From assembly GCA_018062725.1 (NCBI GenBank), contig JAGORP010000018.1:1-26820 (forward strand): DNA of 26,820 nucleotides. Reading direction: 5' to 3'. Origin of the DNA: Flavobacterium sp. Its GTDB lineage: Bacteria > Bacteroidota > Bacteroidia > Flavobacteriales > Flavobacteriaceae. Within the stretch, counting starts at the first letter, position 1; each line of letters opens with the position of its first letter. This document shows positions 7,400-14,767 of the stretch, piece by piece. The position numbers and the translations under genes were made by a program. Under the pieces are notes generated by a model. The model was not told the origin of the DNA. It did no database searches and saw nothing but the letters and a program-made list of their open reading frames with translations.

Positions 7400-7865
7400 T
7401 CCAGCATTTTATCTATGAAATGTAAAAAAAATCAGATGAACTACAGAAATTCTCTTAAAAAGTAAGGCAAATCATTTTAAGTCATTGCGCTTGTTCTTAA
7501 TTTAAAGATAAAGGGAATTTTATTACTAGACTTATTGGTATTCCATTTCGGGAAGCGGAAATCCATTTGGGCGATAATTATAACACTCGTATTACTTCCA
7601 TTGCAAATTCCACATGCTTGAATTCTATGAATCGAATGTTTGTTAATTCGCCGGTTAAATAATACAAAAGCTAAAAACAACTTTCCCAACCTGTTTTATT
7701 CTCGACTTCTAAAGGGGAGCAAATACATAATCACGAAACACTTGAATTTCCCTTTATTAAATTTGGCACCTGCAATTCTCTTTTCAAATTTACTTCATTT
7801 CACCCATAATTTGGGCGGAAACAGAAAAAGAAAACCACAACATTCCTAATTTGAAAATTTTCTCA
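7400..7865. other. Stretch without a recognisable gene
   Basis: I find no gene I can support here. The open frames at 7477-7689 (-) and 7640-7849 (+) have no family motif and cover each other's antisense. A plus-strand frame at 7501-7659 gives a protein-like composition (for example GIPFREAEIHLGDNYNTR) but is flanked by stop codons and has no plausible start. It might be a decayed gene or an unknown structured RNA. No tRNA, strong hairpin or terminator is visible. Confidence 0.5.
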
Positions 7866-8498
7866 TTACGGAATATTTAAATATTTATGCGTTTGAAGCG
7901 ACACTCTCCACTTGGGATGGTTCATAACATAATCAACAATTAGCGGTGTCATTTCTTCTTTTTTACTCCATTCCGGTTGCAAAAACAATATCGCATTTGG
8001 ATTGACTTTTGCGGCTTGTTCTTCTGCAAATTGAAAATCGTGTTTATTGTAAATGATTACTTTTAATTCATCGGCGATATCATAGGCATCTTGAACCGGA
8101 AGTTTATTCTTCTTAGGAGACAAACAAAACCAGTCCCATTTTCCAGAAACAGGATAAGCACCCGAAGTTTCAATGTGAACACGCATCCCACTTTCGGATA
8201 ATTTAGAAGTGATCGGATTCATGTTCCAAGTTAATGGCTCACCACCAGTAATTACAACTGTTTCGGCATATTTTTTGGCATTGGCCACTATCACATCCGT
8301 TAGGGTTGGCGGATGCAATTCGGCATTCCAACTTTCTTTCACATCACACCAATGGCAACCCACATCACAACCGCCAATTCGAATAAAATAAGCAGCAGTT
8401 CCTGTATGATAACCTTCACCTTGAATGGTATAAAACTCCTCCATCAGCGGAAGCATTTCCCCTTTATCAACAGCGATTTGTATTTCTTTTGTAAGCAT
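7866..8498 (-). CDS. queE: 7-carboxy-7-deazaguanine synthase (radical SAM)
   Basis: QueE converts 6-carboxy-5,6,7,8-tetrahydropterin to 7-carboxy-7-deazaguanine in the queuosine/preQ0 pathway, using a radical-SAM 4Fe-4S cluster. The cluster motif is C-x3-C-x2-C (Cys44, Cys48, Cys51 in GGCDVGCHWCD). The substrate-side EEFYTIQGEGYHTG and the SAM-binding VVITGGEPL are also present. The start is placed at 8498 (MLTKEIQIAVDKGEMLPLME), because the 19 residues encoded before it are not family-like and the resulting 210 residues fit the usual length. The C-terminal FLQPEW and SLQTHKYLNIP are typical of QueE. queA at the right end of the window belongs to the same tRNA-modification pathway but is far away. 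Confidence 0.93.
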   Translation of the reverse strand: MLTKEIQIAVDKGEMLPLMEEFYTIQGEGYHTGTAAYFIRIGGCDVGCHWCDVKESWNAELHPPTLTDVIVANAKKYAETVVITGGEPLTWNMNPITSKLSESGMRVHIETSGAYPVSGKWDWFCLSPKKNKLPVQDAYDIADELKVIIYNKHDFQFAEEQAAKVNPNAILFLQPEWSKKEEMTPLIVDYVMNHPKWRVSLQTHKYLNIP

Positions 8499-8612
8499 AA
8501 AATCAAAAATAGTTGGCAAAGATAGGCAAATGAATTCCGAATTAAGAATTAGCAATTAAGAAATACTAAAATCTTTCGATAGCACACTTAATACAAAACG
8601 ACTAAAAACAAA

Positions 8613-8641
8613 AAACCGTCCCAAAAGTATTGGGACGGTTT
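8613..8641 (-). terminator. Intrinsic terminator of the exbB-tonB operon
   Basis: A 12-base stem (arms 8613-8624 and 8630-8641, AAACCGTCCCAA / TTGGGACGGTTT) has a 5-base loop. On the minus strand it is followed by TTTGTTTTT. It closes the operon that ends with the TPR gene. Confidence 0.88.
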
Positions 8642-8663
8642 CTATATCGATTTTTAAAAAATA

Positions 8664-10349
8664 TTATTTTAAAGCATTTTTAATATTAATGCTATCGGCA
8701 TCGGCTGGATCAAGAACTAAAGCTTTGGCAATAAATTCATTCCCTTTTACTTTATCTGTTTTACCGTAGTATCTTGCTAATTCTTGGTACGCTTCGATAA
8801 ATTTACCTTTATTCGCAGTTACGGCTTCAGCACCTTTGGCAGTTACAACAGCAATAAACTCTTCATAACTTTTAGCCATTTGTGCTTTAGCTGTAGCGTC
8901 AGATAACAATCCGTTTACACGAGCTCTATAAATATGAGCATCTTGTGTTGTTGGAGATTTTTCGATAACCGCAGCAAAGGCTTTATCTGCTTTTTGTAAA
9001 TCGGCTACATTTACCGTTTTTACATCCTCACGAATATTGTCAAAATATAAAGAATATCCTAGGAAAAAGTTATCGTATAAATAATTTTTAGAATTGGCAT
9101 TTGAAATAGCTACTTCATAAATTCCTGCAGCATATTTGTATAATTTTTTATCAAAATATCCTTTTCCAATTTCATTTAGGTCGTTAGCCATTGGTTTGTC
9201 CATAGCAACCGCTTTAGCAAAATTTTCAACGGCAGCTTTGTACAACACTTCATCAACAACAACTTTTGCACCTTCAGCAACAGCAGGCGTCGATTTTTTT
9301 AATTGTGCCATACCTAAGTATAAATAATCACGACCGATTAATTTATTAGAAGCATTTCCAGTAAATTCTTTTAAGGCTTCAATAGCCGAATCAATATTAC
9401 CATTTTCATAAGCAGAATAGCCCAAATAACGTAAAATACGAGGATTTACTTTATCTAATTTTTTCATTTCATTGGCTTCTTTCTCCAAAGCTTTGTAATC
9501 TTTAGCGATAATTAAGAAATCGGCATGACGCATACGAGATGGCAAAGAATAATCGGTTAAGCTCATATATTTTTCATAGTACGCTAATGATTTATCTGTA
9601 TATTCTTTGAACTTTGCTTTATCGTTTAATCCCCAACCAAAATAAGTTTCGGCTAATTCACGATAAACCGGTCCGTAATTAGAATTTAACGCTAAAACAT
9701 TATCTAAGGCCGCTTTTGCTTCACCGAACGCTTTAGCATTTTTAAGTAAAACACCCAATTGCATTTTGGCTCTCAACAACGTATTATCGGCATCATATGC
9801 ATTACGATAGTGAGCATACGCTTCATTTTGATTTCTATCTCCATAATAAGCATCCCCTAATGCCAACAAAGTTTGCGCATCATTCATGTTAACCGCTTTC
9901 GCTTTGTTTAACACTTCAATAGCTTTTTTATAATTTGGGTTTACAGAATTAGTATAGGCTTTACCAATGTGAACAAACTGCTCAATATCTTTCTTTTTCA
10001 TTCCAGCTGTTGCTTGATCGAAATTGAATTGTGCGGCTTGTGTATTGCCATTATCCAAATCTAACTGTCCTAAACCGATATAGTTAAAAGAACCGGCATC
10101 TTTTGCCGTTAATCCTTTTTGGAAAACGATTTTGGCCGAATCTTGAATGCTTTGGCGCAAATACACATTCCCTAAAAAGAAAGAAGCTCTTCCATTGTCT
10201 GGCGTTGTTTTTATTACAGCTTTTAAAATTGATTTTGCTTTTTCATATTGTTCAGCATCCATAGCTTTTTTTGCTGATTCGATATCTTGTGCAAAGGCAG
10301 AAAAACCAACTGCTAGAAAGGCGATACTGAAAAATTTAACTTTATTCAT
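8664..10349 (-). CDS. Periplasmic tetratricopeptide-repeat protein
   Basis: The 561-residue product has a signal peptide (MNKVKFFSIAFLAVGFSAFA, cleavage before QDI) followed by TPR-like helical pairs across nearly its whole length. Examples are EQYEKAKSILKAVIKTTPDNGRAS, QTLLALGDAYYGDRNQNEAY and LKEFTGNASNKLIGRDYLYLG. No catalytic domain is seen, so it is probably a periplasmic scaffold. It is the last gene of the operon that starts with exbB, 11 bases after the PstS-like gene and just before a terminator. That position suggests a role in TonB-dependent uptake or its envelope assembly, but this is inference from context. I recall the same gene order from other Flavobacteriales. Confidence 0.8.
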   Translation of the reverse strand: MNKVKFFSIAFLAVGFSAFAQDIESAKKAMDAEQYEKAKSILKAVIKTTPDNGRASFFLGNVYLRQSIQDSAKIVFQKGLTAKDAGSFNYIGLGQLDLDNGNTQAAQFNFDQATAGMKKKDIEQFVHIGKAYTNSVNPNYKKAIEVLNKAKAVNMNDAQTLLALGDAYYGDRNQNEAYAHYRNAYDADNTLLRAKMQLGVLLKNAKAFGEAKAALDNVLALNSNYGPVYRELAETYFGWGLNDKAKFKEYTDKSLAYYEKYMSLTDYSLPSRMRHADFLIIAKDYKALEKEANEMKKLDKVNPRILRYLGYSAYENGNIDSAIEALKEFTGNASNKLIGRDYLYLGMAQLKKSTPAVAEGAKVVVDEVLYKAAVENFAKAVAMDKPMANDLNEIGKGYFDKKLYKYAAGIYEVAISNANSKNYLYDNFFLGYSLYFDNIREDVKTVNVADLQKADKAFAAVIEKSPTTQDAHIYRARVNGLLSDATAKAQMAKSYEEFIAVVTAKGAEAVTANKGKFIEAYQELARYYGKTDKVKGNEFIAKALVLDPADADSINIKNALK

Positions 10350-10360
10350 CTTTATATTAA

Positions 10361-11266
10361 TTAATTGTCTTTTTTATTTTCTACTTCTTTTCGGATGATC
10401 AAATTTCGACCTGGCATTCTTACAGGAACCAAGCCTGATTTAAGAATTATACGTTGTCCGATCTCTCCACCCATAAACGAAGCAAATCCCATGCCTAAAC
10501 CTCTAGTCCCTTGATAATTTAACATTTTTATTTGTCGAATTACAGGATACTGACCTGTTGCAATGTCTTCTTGAGAAGGTTTGGCAAAAGTACCATTATT
10601 TGTTTTTACTTCCAAAACAGAAATATTGGCTACAGTTTTTTGAAAATCGGGCATCGGTTGAAGGATCCAATTTATTCCCACTACACCAATCATTCCGTTA
10701 TTCTTAGAAACGAAATCGATTACTTCATTATTGGTTTTGAATGAAAATATTTTATTCTTTGGCAATTCTTTTACTTTAGCCAAATCCTTAAAATACTTCA
10801 CGGTGCTTGAATTGGGATTGTCAAAAACCAAACCACCAAATGTTGAAGACTTGCCTTGCAACGCAGCTACTATATCCTTCAAATCAATTTGGGTAACAGC
10901 AGAAGCTTTGTGCGCAATAAACGCAATACCATCACTCGCAATAGGTGTAATTCTAGCCTTGATTTTTTTGTTTTCGAAAAAAACGGATTCACCAGCGGTT
11001 AATTCTCTGGTTAAAATGGCTAAATCATTTTTACCTTCCGATAATAATTTCACTATTTCCGATTCAGATTTTGGGACCAAATTAATTTTGGCATCATATT
11101 GGTTTTCAAAAACCATGACTTGATCTTCAATAACCGGCAAAATAGTTTCGTCTACCAATATCGTAGCCGTTCCTGTTAAGATTGTTTCTGAATCACTTTT
11201 TTGATTGCAACTAAAAAAAGCGATTACCGCAATAACAGCAAGCAATAAATAATTAATTTTCTTCAT
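10361..11266 (-). CDS. PstS-like substrate-binding lipoprotein
   Basis: This protein of about 300 residues resembles phosphate-type periplasmic binding proteins (PstS/PBP-like-2). The start at 11266 gives a lipoprotein signal (MKKINYLLLAVIAVIAFFSC). The longer frame would add 19 unlike residues overlapping the preceding gene. Family features include TATILVDETILPVIEDQVMVFE, LAILTRELTAGE, IAFIAHKASAVTQIDLKDI, and the C-terminal IRQIKMLNYQGTRGLGMGFASF. No pstC, pstA or pstB genes accompany it. It lies one base after the small membrane protein in the tonB operon, so it is more likely to work with TonB/ExbBD or the TPR protein than in ABC uptake. Its ligand is unknown. Confidence 0.78.
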   Translation of the reverse strand: MKKINYLLLAVIAVIAFFSCNQKSDSETILTGTATILVDETILPVIEDQVMVFENQYDAKINLVPKSESEIVKLLSEGKNDLAILTRELTAGESVFFENKKIKARITPIASDGIAFIAHKASAVTQIDLKDIVAALQGKSSTFGGLVFDNPNSSTVKYFKDLAKVKELPKNKIFSFKTNNEVIDFVSKNNGMIGVVGINWILQPMPDFQKTVANISVLEVKTNNGTFAKPSQEDIATGQYPVIRQIKMLNYQGTRGLGMGFASFMGGEIGQRIILKSGLVPVRMPGRNLIIRKEVENKKDN

Positions 11267-11267
11267 C

Positions 11268-11489
11268 TTATGATTTTTGAAAAAAGCGAATAAAACGCAA
11301 GAAAGCGTACACGATAATGGCAATTCCTAAGGTGGTACGATAACCTTGCGACAAAGGCAAAGGTAACTTTTGCCAAAACAAAATAGCCAATCCCATTGTT
11401 AAATAAATAATAAAAAACAAAACACCTATAACGAGAAGAAATCGCTCTTTGAGCGATTTCTTCATCATATTTGAATAAAAATTATTCAT
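11268..11489 (-). CDS. Small two-helix membrane protein
   Basis: This 73-residue protein has two hydrophobic segments (about residues 17-40 and 51-66) separated by a short WQKLPLPLSQGYRTT loop, with basic residues at both ends; both termini are probably cytoplasmic. I do not recognise a named family. It starts 3 bases after tonB ends and stops one base before the PstS-like gene starts, so it is firmly within the operon. An alternative start at the second or third Met (MMKKSLKERF) would shorten it by 7 or 8 residues. It may be an accessory subunit of the TonB complex, which is a guess from position only. Confidence 0.72.
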   Translation of the reverse strand: MNNFYSNMMKKSLKERFLLVIGVLFFIIYLTMGLAILFWQKLPLPLSQGYRTTLGIAIIVYAFLRFIRFFQKS

Positions 11490-11492
11490 TAA

Positions 11493-12302
11493 TTATTCAG
11501 CTTTTATATCAAGTAAAATTGGCAAACTGTATTTTACACGAATTTTTTTACCATTTTGCTCACCAGCTTTAAATCGTGGTGCGCCTTTAAGCATTCTTAC
11601 AGCCTCAGCACCTGTACCATAACCTAAATCTCTAATTACTTTGATATCTGTTAAGCTTCCGTCTTTTTCAACAACGAATTCAACGAATACACGTCCTTTA
11701 AGATCAGAATCTACTTCAGGAGTACGGAAGTTTTTTTGAACGTAGCTACCAAACTTAGCCCATCCTCCAGGGAATTCCGGTTGTACTTCAATACCAGCAG
11801 AAGAGTATACATTATTATCTACTACTTCTACGGCTTTATCAGAGTCACCTGTTGGTTGATCAATAGTTACTTTTGCATCTTTATCCCCTTTTTGGTCTTT
11901 TTCTGCAATGTTTTTATCTTTCAGTTCCTCGATGGTTTTGATTTCTTCGGTTACTTTTTTAGCCTCAACCACTTTAGGTTTTACGAATTTCACTTCGTCA
12001 ATCTTTGGTTTTGGTGGCTCCACTTTTTTAGGTGGTGGGGGTGGTGGAAGATTCTCTTTTGGTTTATCCATATTTACCAACACCACTTTTTCATCAAGTG
12101 AATTTTTTGCATTATCATTATCTGGAAGCATGTTGATGATTACTGGAGCACTTACACCAGCAGCAAAAACAACCGCACCAATTAATAAAGCTCTTAGCGT
12201 TGTTTTAGGATTATCTTTACGCAACTCATAAGCACCATACTTTTTATTACGTCCTTCAAATACTAAGTCTAACCACTTATTTGTAAAAATATCTAATTTC
12301 AT
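11493..12302 (-). CDS. tonB: Energy transducer TonB
   Basis: TonB passes energy from the proton motive force, via ExbB/ExbD, to outer-membrane receptors. The 269-residue protein starts MKLDIFTNKWLDLVFEGRNKKYGAYELRKD, a typical Bacteroidetes TonB head. It then has one membrane segment (about residues 36-60) and a proline-rich spacer (PPPPPPKKVEPPKPK). A long charged Lys/Glu/Asp linker leads to the C-terminal domain FPGGWAKFGSYVQKNFRTP ... GRVFVEFVVEKDGSLTDIKVIRD ... KAGEQNGKKIRVKYSLPI. All parts needed for function are present. It is the fourth gene of the operon, after exbB and two exbD genes. Confidence 0.93.
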   Translation of the reverse strand: MKLDIFTNKWLDLVFEGRNKKYGAYELRKDNPKTTLRALLIGAVVFAAGVSAPVIINMLPDNDNAKNSLDEKVVLVNMDKPKENLPPPPPPKKVEPPKPKIDEVKFVKPKVVEAKKVTEEIKTIEELKDKNIAEKDQKGDKDAKVTIDQPTGDSDKAVEVVDNNVYSSAGIEVQPEFPGGWAKFGSYVQKNFRTPEVDSDLKGRVFVEFVVEKDGSLTDIKVIRDLGYGTGAEAVRMLKGAPRFKAGEQNGKKIRVKYSLPILLDIKAE

Positions 12303-12327
12303 TTGTTATATACTTTAGGGTTAGTTA

Positions 12328-12873
12328 CTAATTAGCTAATAATGCTTTTTCTTCAGGAGACAAATCAACAATTGCATACGTTGGTACTTTTGCGATTGCC
12401 ATTTCATCTAAGATGTCTACCATGTTTTTATAATTGGTTTTTTTATCCAATTTTAAAATCACGATTAACCCTTTTTTTGGATCTCCAGTAGCTTCCGGAA
12501 CGGATTTCATTTTTGATAAAATCTCATTACGGATACCTTCTTTACCATAAGAAGAATCTTTTGGCCCTTCAAGAGGTGCAATAAATTGCCCCATATACCA
12601 CTTTACTTTGTTGTTTTCACCTAACAAAATGGTCATGGTTCTATTATCTGCAACTTCAATATCTTCTTCTTTATCTTCTGGCTTATCTTTTTTATCAGGC
12701 ATCCCCAAGTTCATCGACTGAGGTTTTGATAATGAGGTAGTCAACATAAAGAACGTGATTAGTAAGAACGCTAAGTCAACCATTGCAGTTAAATCTACTT
12801 TAGAGTTGCTCTTTTTACTTCTTACCTTGCCGCCTTTTTTGTCACCACCGCCATCGGTATTTAATTCTGCCAT
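12328..12873 (-). CDS. exbD: ExbD/TolR-family biopolymer transport protein, second copy
   Basis: This 181-residue proton-channel subunit has a basic cytoplasmic N terminus (KKGGKVRSKKSNSK) and a single membrane helix with the functional Asp in VDLTAMVDLAFLLITFFML. The periplasmic domain ends KMVDILDEMAIAKVPTYAIVDLSPEE. Bacteroidetes often encode two divergent ExbD proteins in tandem, and this one is shorter than its partner at 12891. It may form a heterodimer in the ExbB pentamer; that is inference from the tandem arrangement. It starts 17 bases after the first exbD ends. Confidence 0.9.
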   Translation of the reverse strand: MAELNTDGGGDKKGGKVRSKKSNSKVDLTAMVDLAFLLITFFMLTTSLSKPQSMNLGMPDKKDKPEDKEEDIEVADNRTMTILLGENNKVKWYMGQFIAPLEGPKDSSYGKEGIRNEILSKMKSVPEATGDPKKGLIVILKLDKKTNYKNMVDILDEMAIAKVPTYAIVDLSPEEKALLAN

Positions 12874-12890
12874 TTCTTTATCTTATTATA

Positions 12891-13514
12891 TTAGAAATCT
12901 TGTCCGCGTAAACCTGTTACCAAGTTGAAACTGTTTACGTTTTGTTCTTGTAAAACATCCATTACCTGTTTGATAGTAGGATATTCCAATTTAGCATCAC
13001 CTTTAATTGCAAATTTCAAATCATTGTTTGTTAATTCTGTATTTGCAAGACGAGCGTTATAAATCCAGCGAGATAATTCGTCTTTTTTCAAATCAACGGT
13101 ATCTCTAGGGATTCCTGGTTGTAACCCTTGCTGGTTTCTTTCTGAACTTGACATTGCAATAATTTGCTTCAAGTTAGCCACAGGAACACCAAATCCATCC
13201 ATTAGAGAAAAACGTTTTCTTTCTTCAGGAGTAAATGCTATTCCATACTCGACACCCATTAATTCTAATGTTCTTTCTCTAACAGGTCTATCTACCATAC
13301 CAAAAAACACTTTTCCTTTACCTACTGTTAGTGTTGCTAAACCCGTATCAGGCAATTTTGTTTGCACTGTAGAGTTAGGCGTATCAACAGCTAACGGTTC
13401 TGGTTGTTTTGCAGTTGCGGTTAAGATAAAGAACGTTAGTAAAAGGAAAGCCACGTCACACATTGCCGTCATGTCAATTGCTCCAGCCGCTTTATGCGAT
13501 TTTACTTTAGCCAT
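12891..13514 (-). CDS. exbD: ExbD/TolR-family biopolymer transport protein, first copy
   Basis: The start is taken at 13514 (MAKVKSHKAAGAIDMTAMCD), giving 207 residues. The extra nine residues of the longer frame fall in the intergenic hairpin region and are unlike the family. The membrane helix AMCDVAFLLLTFFILTATA contains the proton-pathway Asp. The periplasmic part is longer than usual, with an insertion of about 60 residues (GMVDRPVRERTLELMGVEYGIAFTPEERKRF ...) before the conserved LKFAIKGDAKLEYPTIKQVMDVLQEQNVNSFNLVTGL end. It follows exbB across a 66-base gap that holds a large hairpin, while all later genes in the operon are tightly packed. Confidence 0.9.
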   Translation of the reverse strand: MAKVKSHKAAGAIDMTAMCDVAFLLLTFFILTATAKQPEPLAVDTPNSTVQTKLPDTGLATLTVGKGKVFFGMVDRPVRERTLELMGVEYGIAFTPEERKRFSLMDGFGVPVANLKQIIAMSSSERNQQGLQPGIPRDTVDLKKDELSRWIYNARLANTELTNNDLKFAIKGDAKLEYPTIKQVMDVLQEQNVNSFNLVTGLRGQDF

Positions 13515-13528
13515 ATCTATATTTTTAC

Positions 13529-13567
13529 CTAATAAGAACACTACAAAAACTGTACCGTTCTTATTAG
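13529..13567 (-). promoter_or_regulatory. Intercistronic hairpin between exbB and exbD
   Basis: The arms CTAATAAGAAC (13529-13539) and GTTCTTATTAG (13557-13567) are perfect 11-base complements. Inside them, TACA and TGTA add a further 4 pairs around a GTTTT loop after a 2x2 internal mismatch. On the minus strand the stem is followed by GGTAAAAATA rather than a U run, so it is not a normal terminator. It may stabilise the exbB message or reduce read-through into exbD. Confidence 0.7.
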
Positions 13568-13580
13568 TTTTTGATTAATA

Positions 13581-14405
13581 TTATTTTAAACTTCCTTTGA
13601 AACGTCTGTAAGTATTTACAATCGTGTTTGCAGCTTCGTCAATAGAATACGTTAATGTATCGATTTTTGAAGTAAAGTAGTTATAAGTAACAATTGCTAA
13701 AGCAGAAGTAGAAATACCTGTTGCTGTATTGATAAGTGCTTCAGAAATACCTGTTGCTAATGCCGCTTGGTCAGGAGTACCTGCAGTTGCTAACGCACCA
13801 AATGCTTTAATCATACCCGATACAGTTCCTAATAATCCTCCAAGAGTTCCTAATGCAACCATTGTAGAGATAATAGTCATATTTTTCTCCAACATTGGCA
13901 TCTCTAAAGAAGTAACTTCTTCGATTTCTTTGTGGATAGTTTCAGTAGCTTCTTCTGAAGAAAAACCTTCCGCTTTAACCGCGTTGTATTTTACTAAACC
14001 AGCTTTAATAGCATTTGCTACAGATCCTTTTTGTTTGTCACAAGCTTCGATAGCTCCATCGATATCACCACCTGTTACATGAGATTGAACTCTTTTCATG
14101 AAAGCATCTAAATTACCTTTTCCAGCTGCTTTAGAAATTACCATGAAACGCTCGATAGAAAAAACAACTACCATTAACAACATCCCTAATAAGATTGGCA
14201 CAATAAAACCTCCTTTGTAAACCATACCTAAAGTGTTTAAAGGGTGTCCTGTTTCTGGGTTTCCTCCTTCAAAGTTTGAAGCAGCACCCATTACAAATTT
14301 CCAGATTAACACTCCTACGATTAAACAAGCTACAATAACAATAGCAGAGAAACTATCTCCTCCTTTTGCATTTTCTTCTTTCTTAACTTTAACGTTGTTT
14401 GCCAT
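13581..14405 (-). CDS. exbB: ExbB/TolQ/MotA-family proton channel protein
   Basis: ExbB forms the pentameric inner-membrane channel that powers TonB. The 274-residue protein has an N-terminal membrane segment (SAIVIVACLIVGVLIWKFVM), a second (GFIVPILLGMLLMVVVFSIERFMVIS), and a cytoplasmic helical domain (RVQSHVTGGDIDGAIEACDKQKGSVANAIKAGL). Two further membrane helices make up the TolQ signature: MTIISTMVALGTLGGLLGTVSGMIKAF and AALATGISEALINTATGISTSALAIVTYNYF. It is the first gene of the operon. A -7 box TAAATTTG (14468-14475, minus strand) lies about 65 bases upstream, without a clear -33 element. Confidence 0.93.
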   Translation of the reverse strand: MANNVKVKKEENAKGGDSFSAIVIVACLIVGVLIWKFVMGAASNFEGGNPETGHPLNTLGMVYKGGFIVPILLGMLLMVVVFSIERFMVISKAAGKGNLDAFMKRVQSHVTGGDIDGAIEACDKQKGSVANAIKAGLVKYNAVKAEGFSSEEATETIHKEIEEVTSLEMPMLEKNMTIISTMVALGTLGGLLGTVSGMIKAFGALATAGTPDQAALATGISEALINTATGISTSALAIVTYNYFTSKIDTLTYSIDEAANTIVNTYRRFKGSLK

Positions 14406-14767
14406 TTTTTCTAAATTTAAATTTTCTAATTGATTATAATTTTTGAATAATTATTGAATAGTGGGAGCAAATTTAATTTTTTACTCTAAATAAAAAAACT
14501 TTTTTTACAATAAAACACTTTGTTTCACAAATAAAACACACACTGTTTTATTTCAAAATTACATTATCCTCAAATATAGTTAATTAAATATGTGAAAATT
14601 TAATTTTTAACAGGATTATATCGCTTCCGAATGAATTTTCGCAATATTCCATACTTCAAATCACACAATCCCCAAAGATCAGAGAATTACTAAATTTCAC
14701 ACAAAACCACACATTCCTATAAAAACGCGTCAAATTTTAATAAATTGCACTCGTTAATACCTTACTA
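14406..14767. promoter_or_regulatory. Divergent control region between exbB and the HerA-like gene
   Basis: This 362-base, very AT-rich region separates the divergent genes. On the minus strand, full matches to the -7 pattern occur at 14468-14475 (TAAATTTG) and 14571-14578 (TATATTTG); the first is best placed for exbB. For the plus-strand gene only weak matches are visible, such as TAAATTTC near 14691 and TAATAAATTGC near 14737. There is no open frame, repeat or clear operator. Confidence 0.4.

Noticed and set aside
7483..7490. Third copy of the dispersed 24-base repeat
   Set aside because: Only GTCATTGCG is shared; the rest of the repeat is absent, so it is probably chance.
7477..7849. Two open frames, 7477-7689 (-) and 7640-7849 (+), as genes
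   Set aside because: They have no recognisable motif, partly overlap on opposite strands, and the composition looks like chance translation of AT-rich DNA.
10361..11266. Phosphate ABC transporter (pst) operon
   Set aside because: Only a PstS-like binding protein is present; there are no permease or ATPase genes, and the gene is embedded in the tonB operon.
11736..12231. Plus-strand open frames rich in Phe, Trp or Gly opposite tonB
   Set aside because: They are the antisense of the proline- and lysine-rich TonB spacer, which produces such frames automatically.
13729..14082. Plus-strand open frame of 117 codons opposite exbB
   Set aside because: It is a shadow of the Ala/Gly/Thr-rich TolQ-type helices of exbB.
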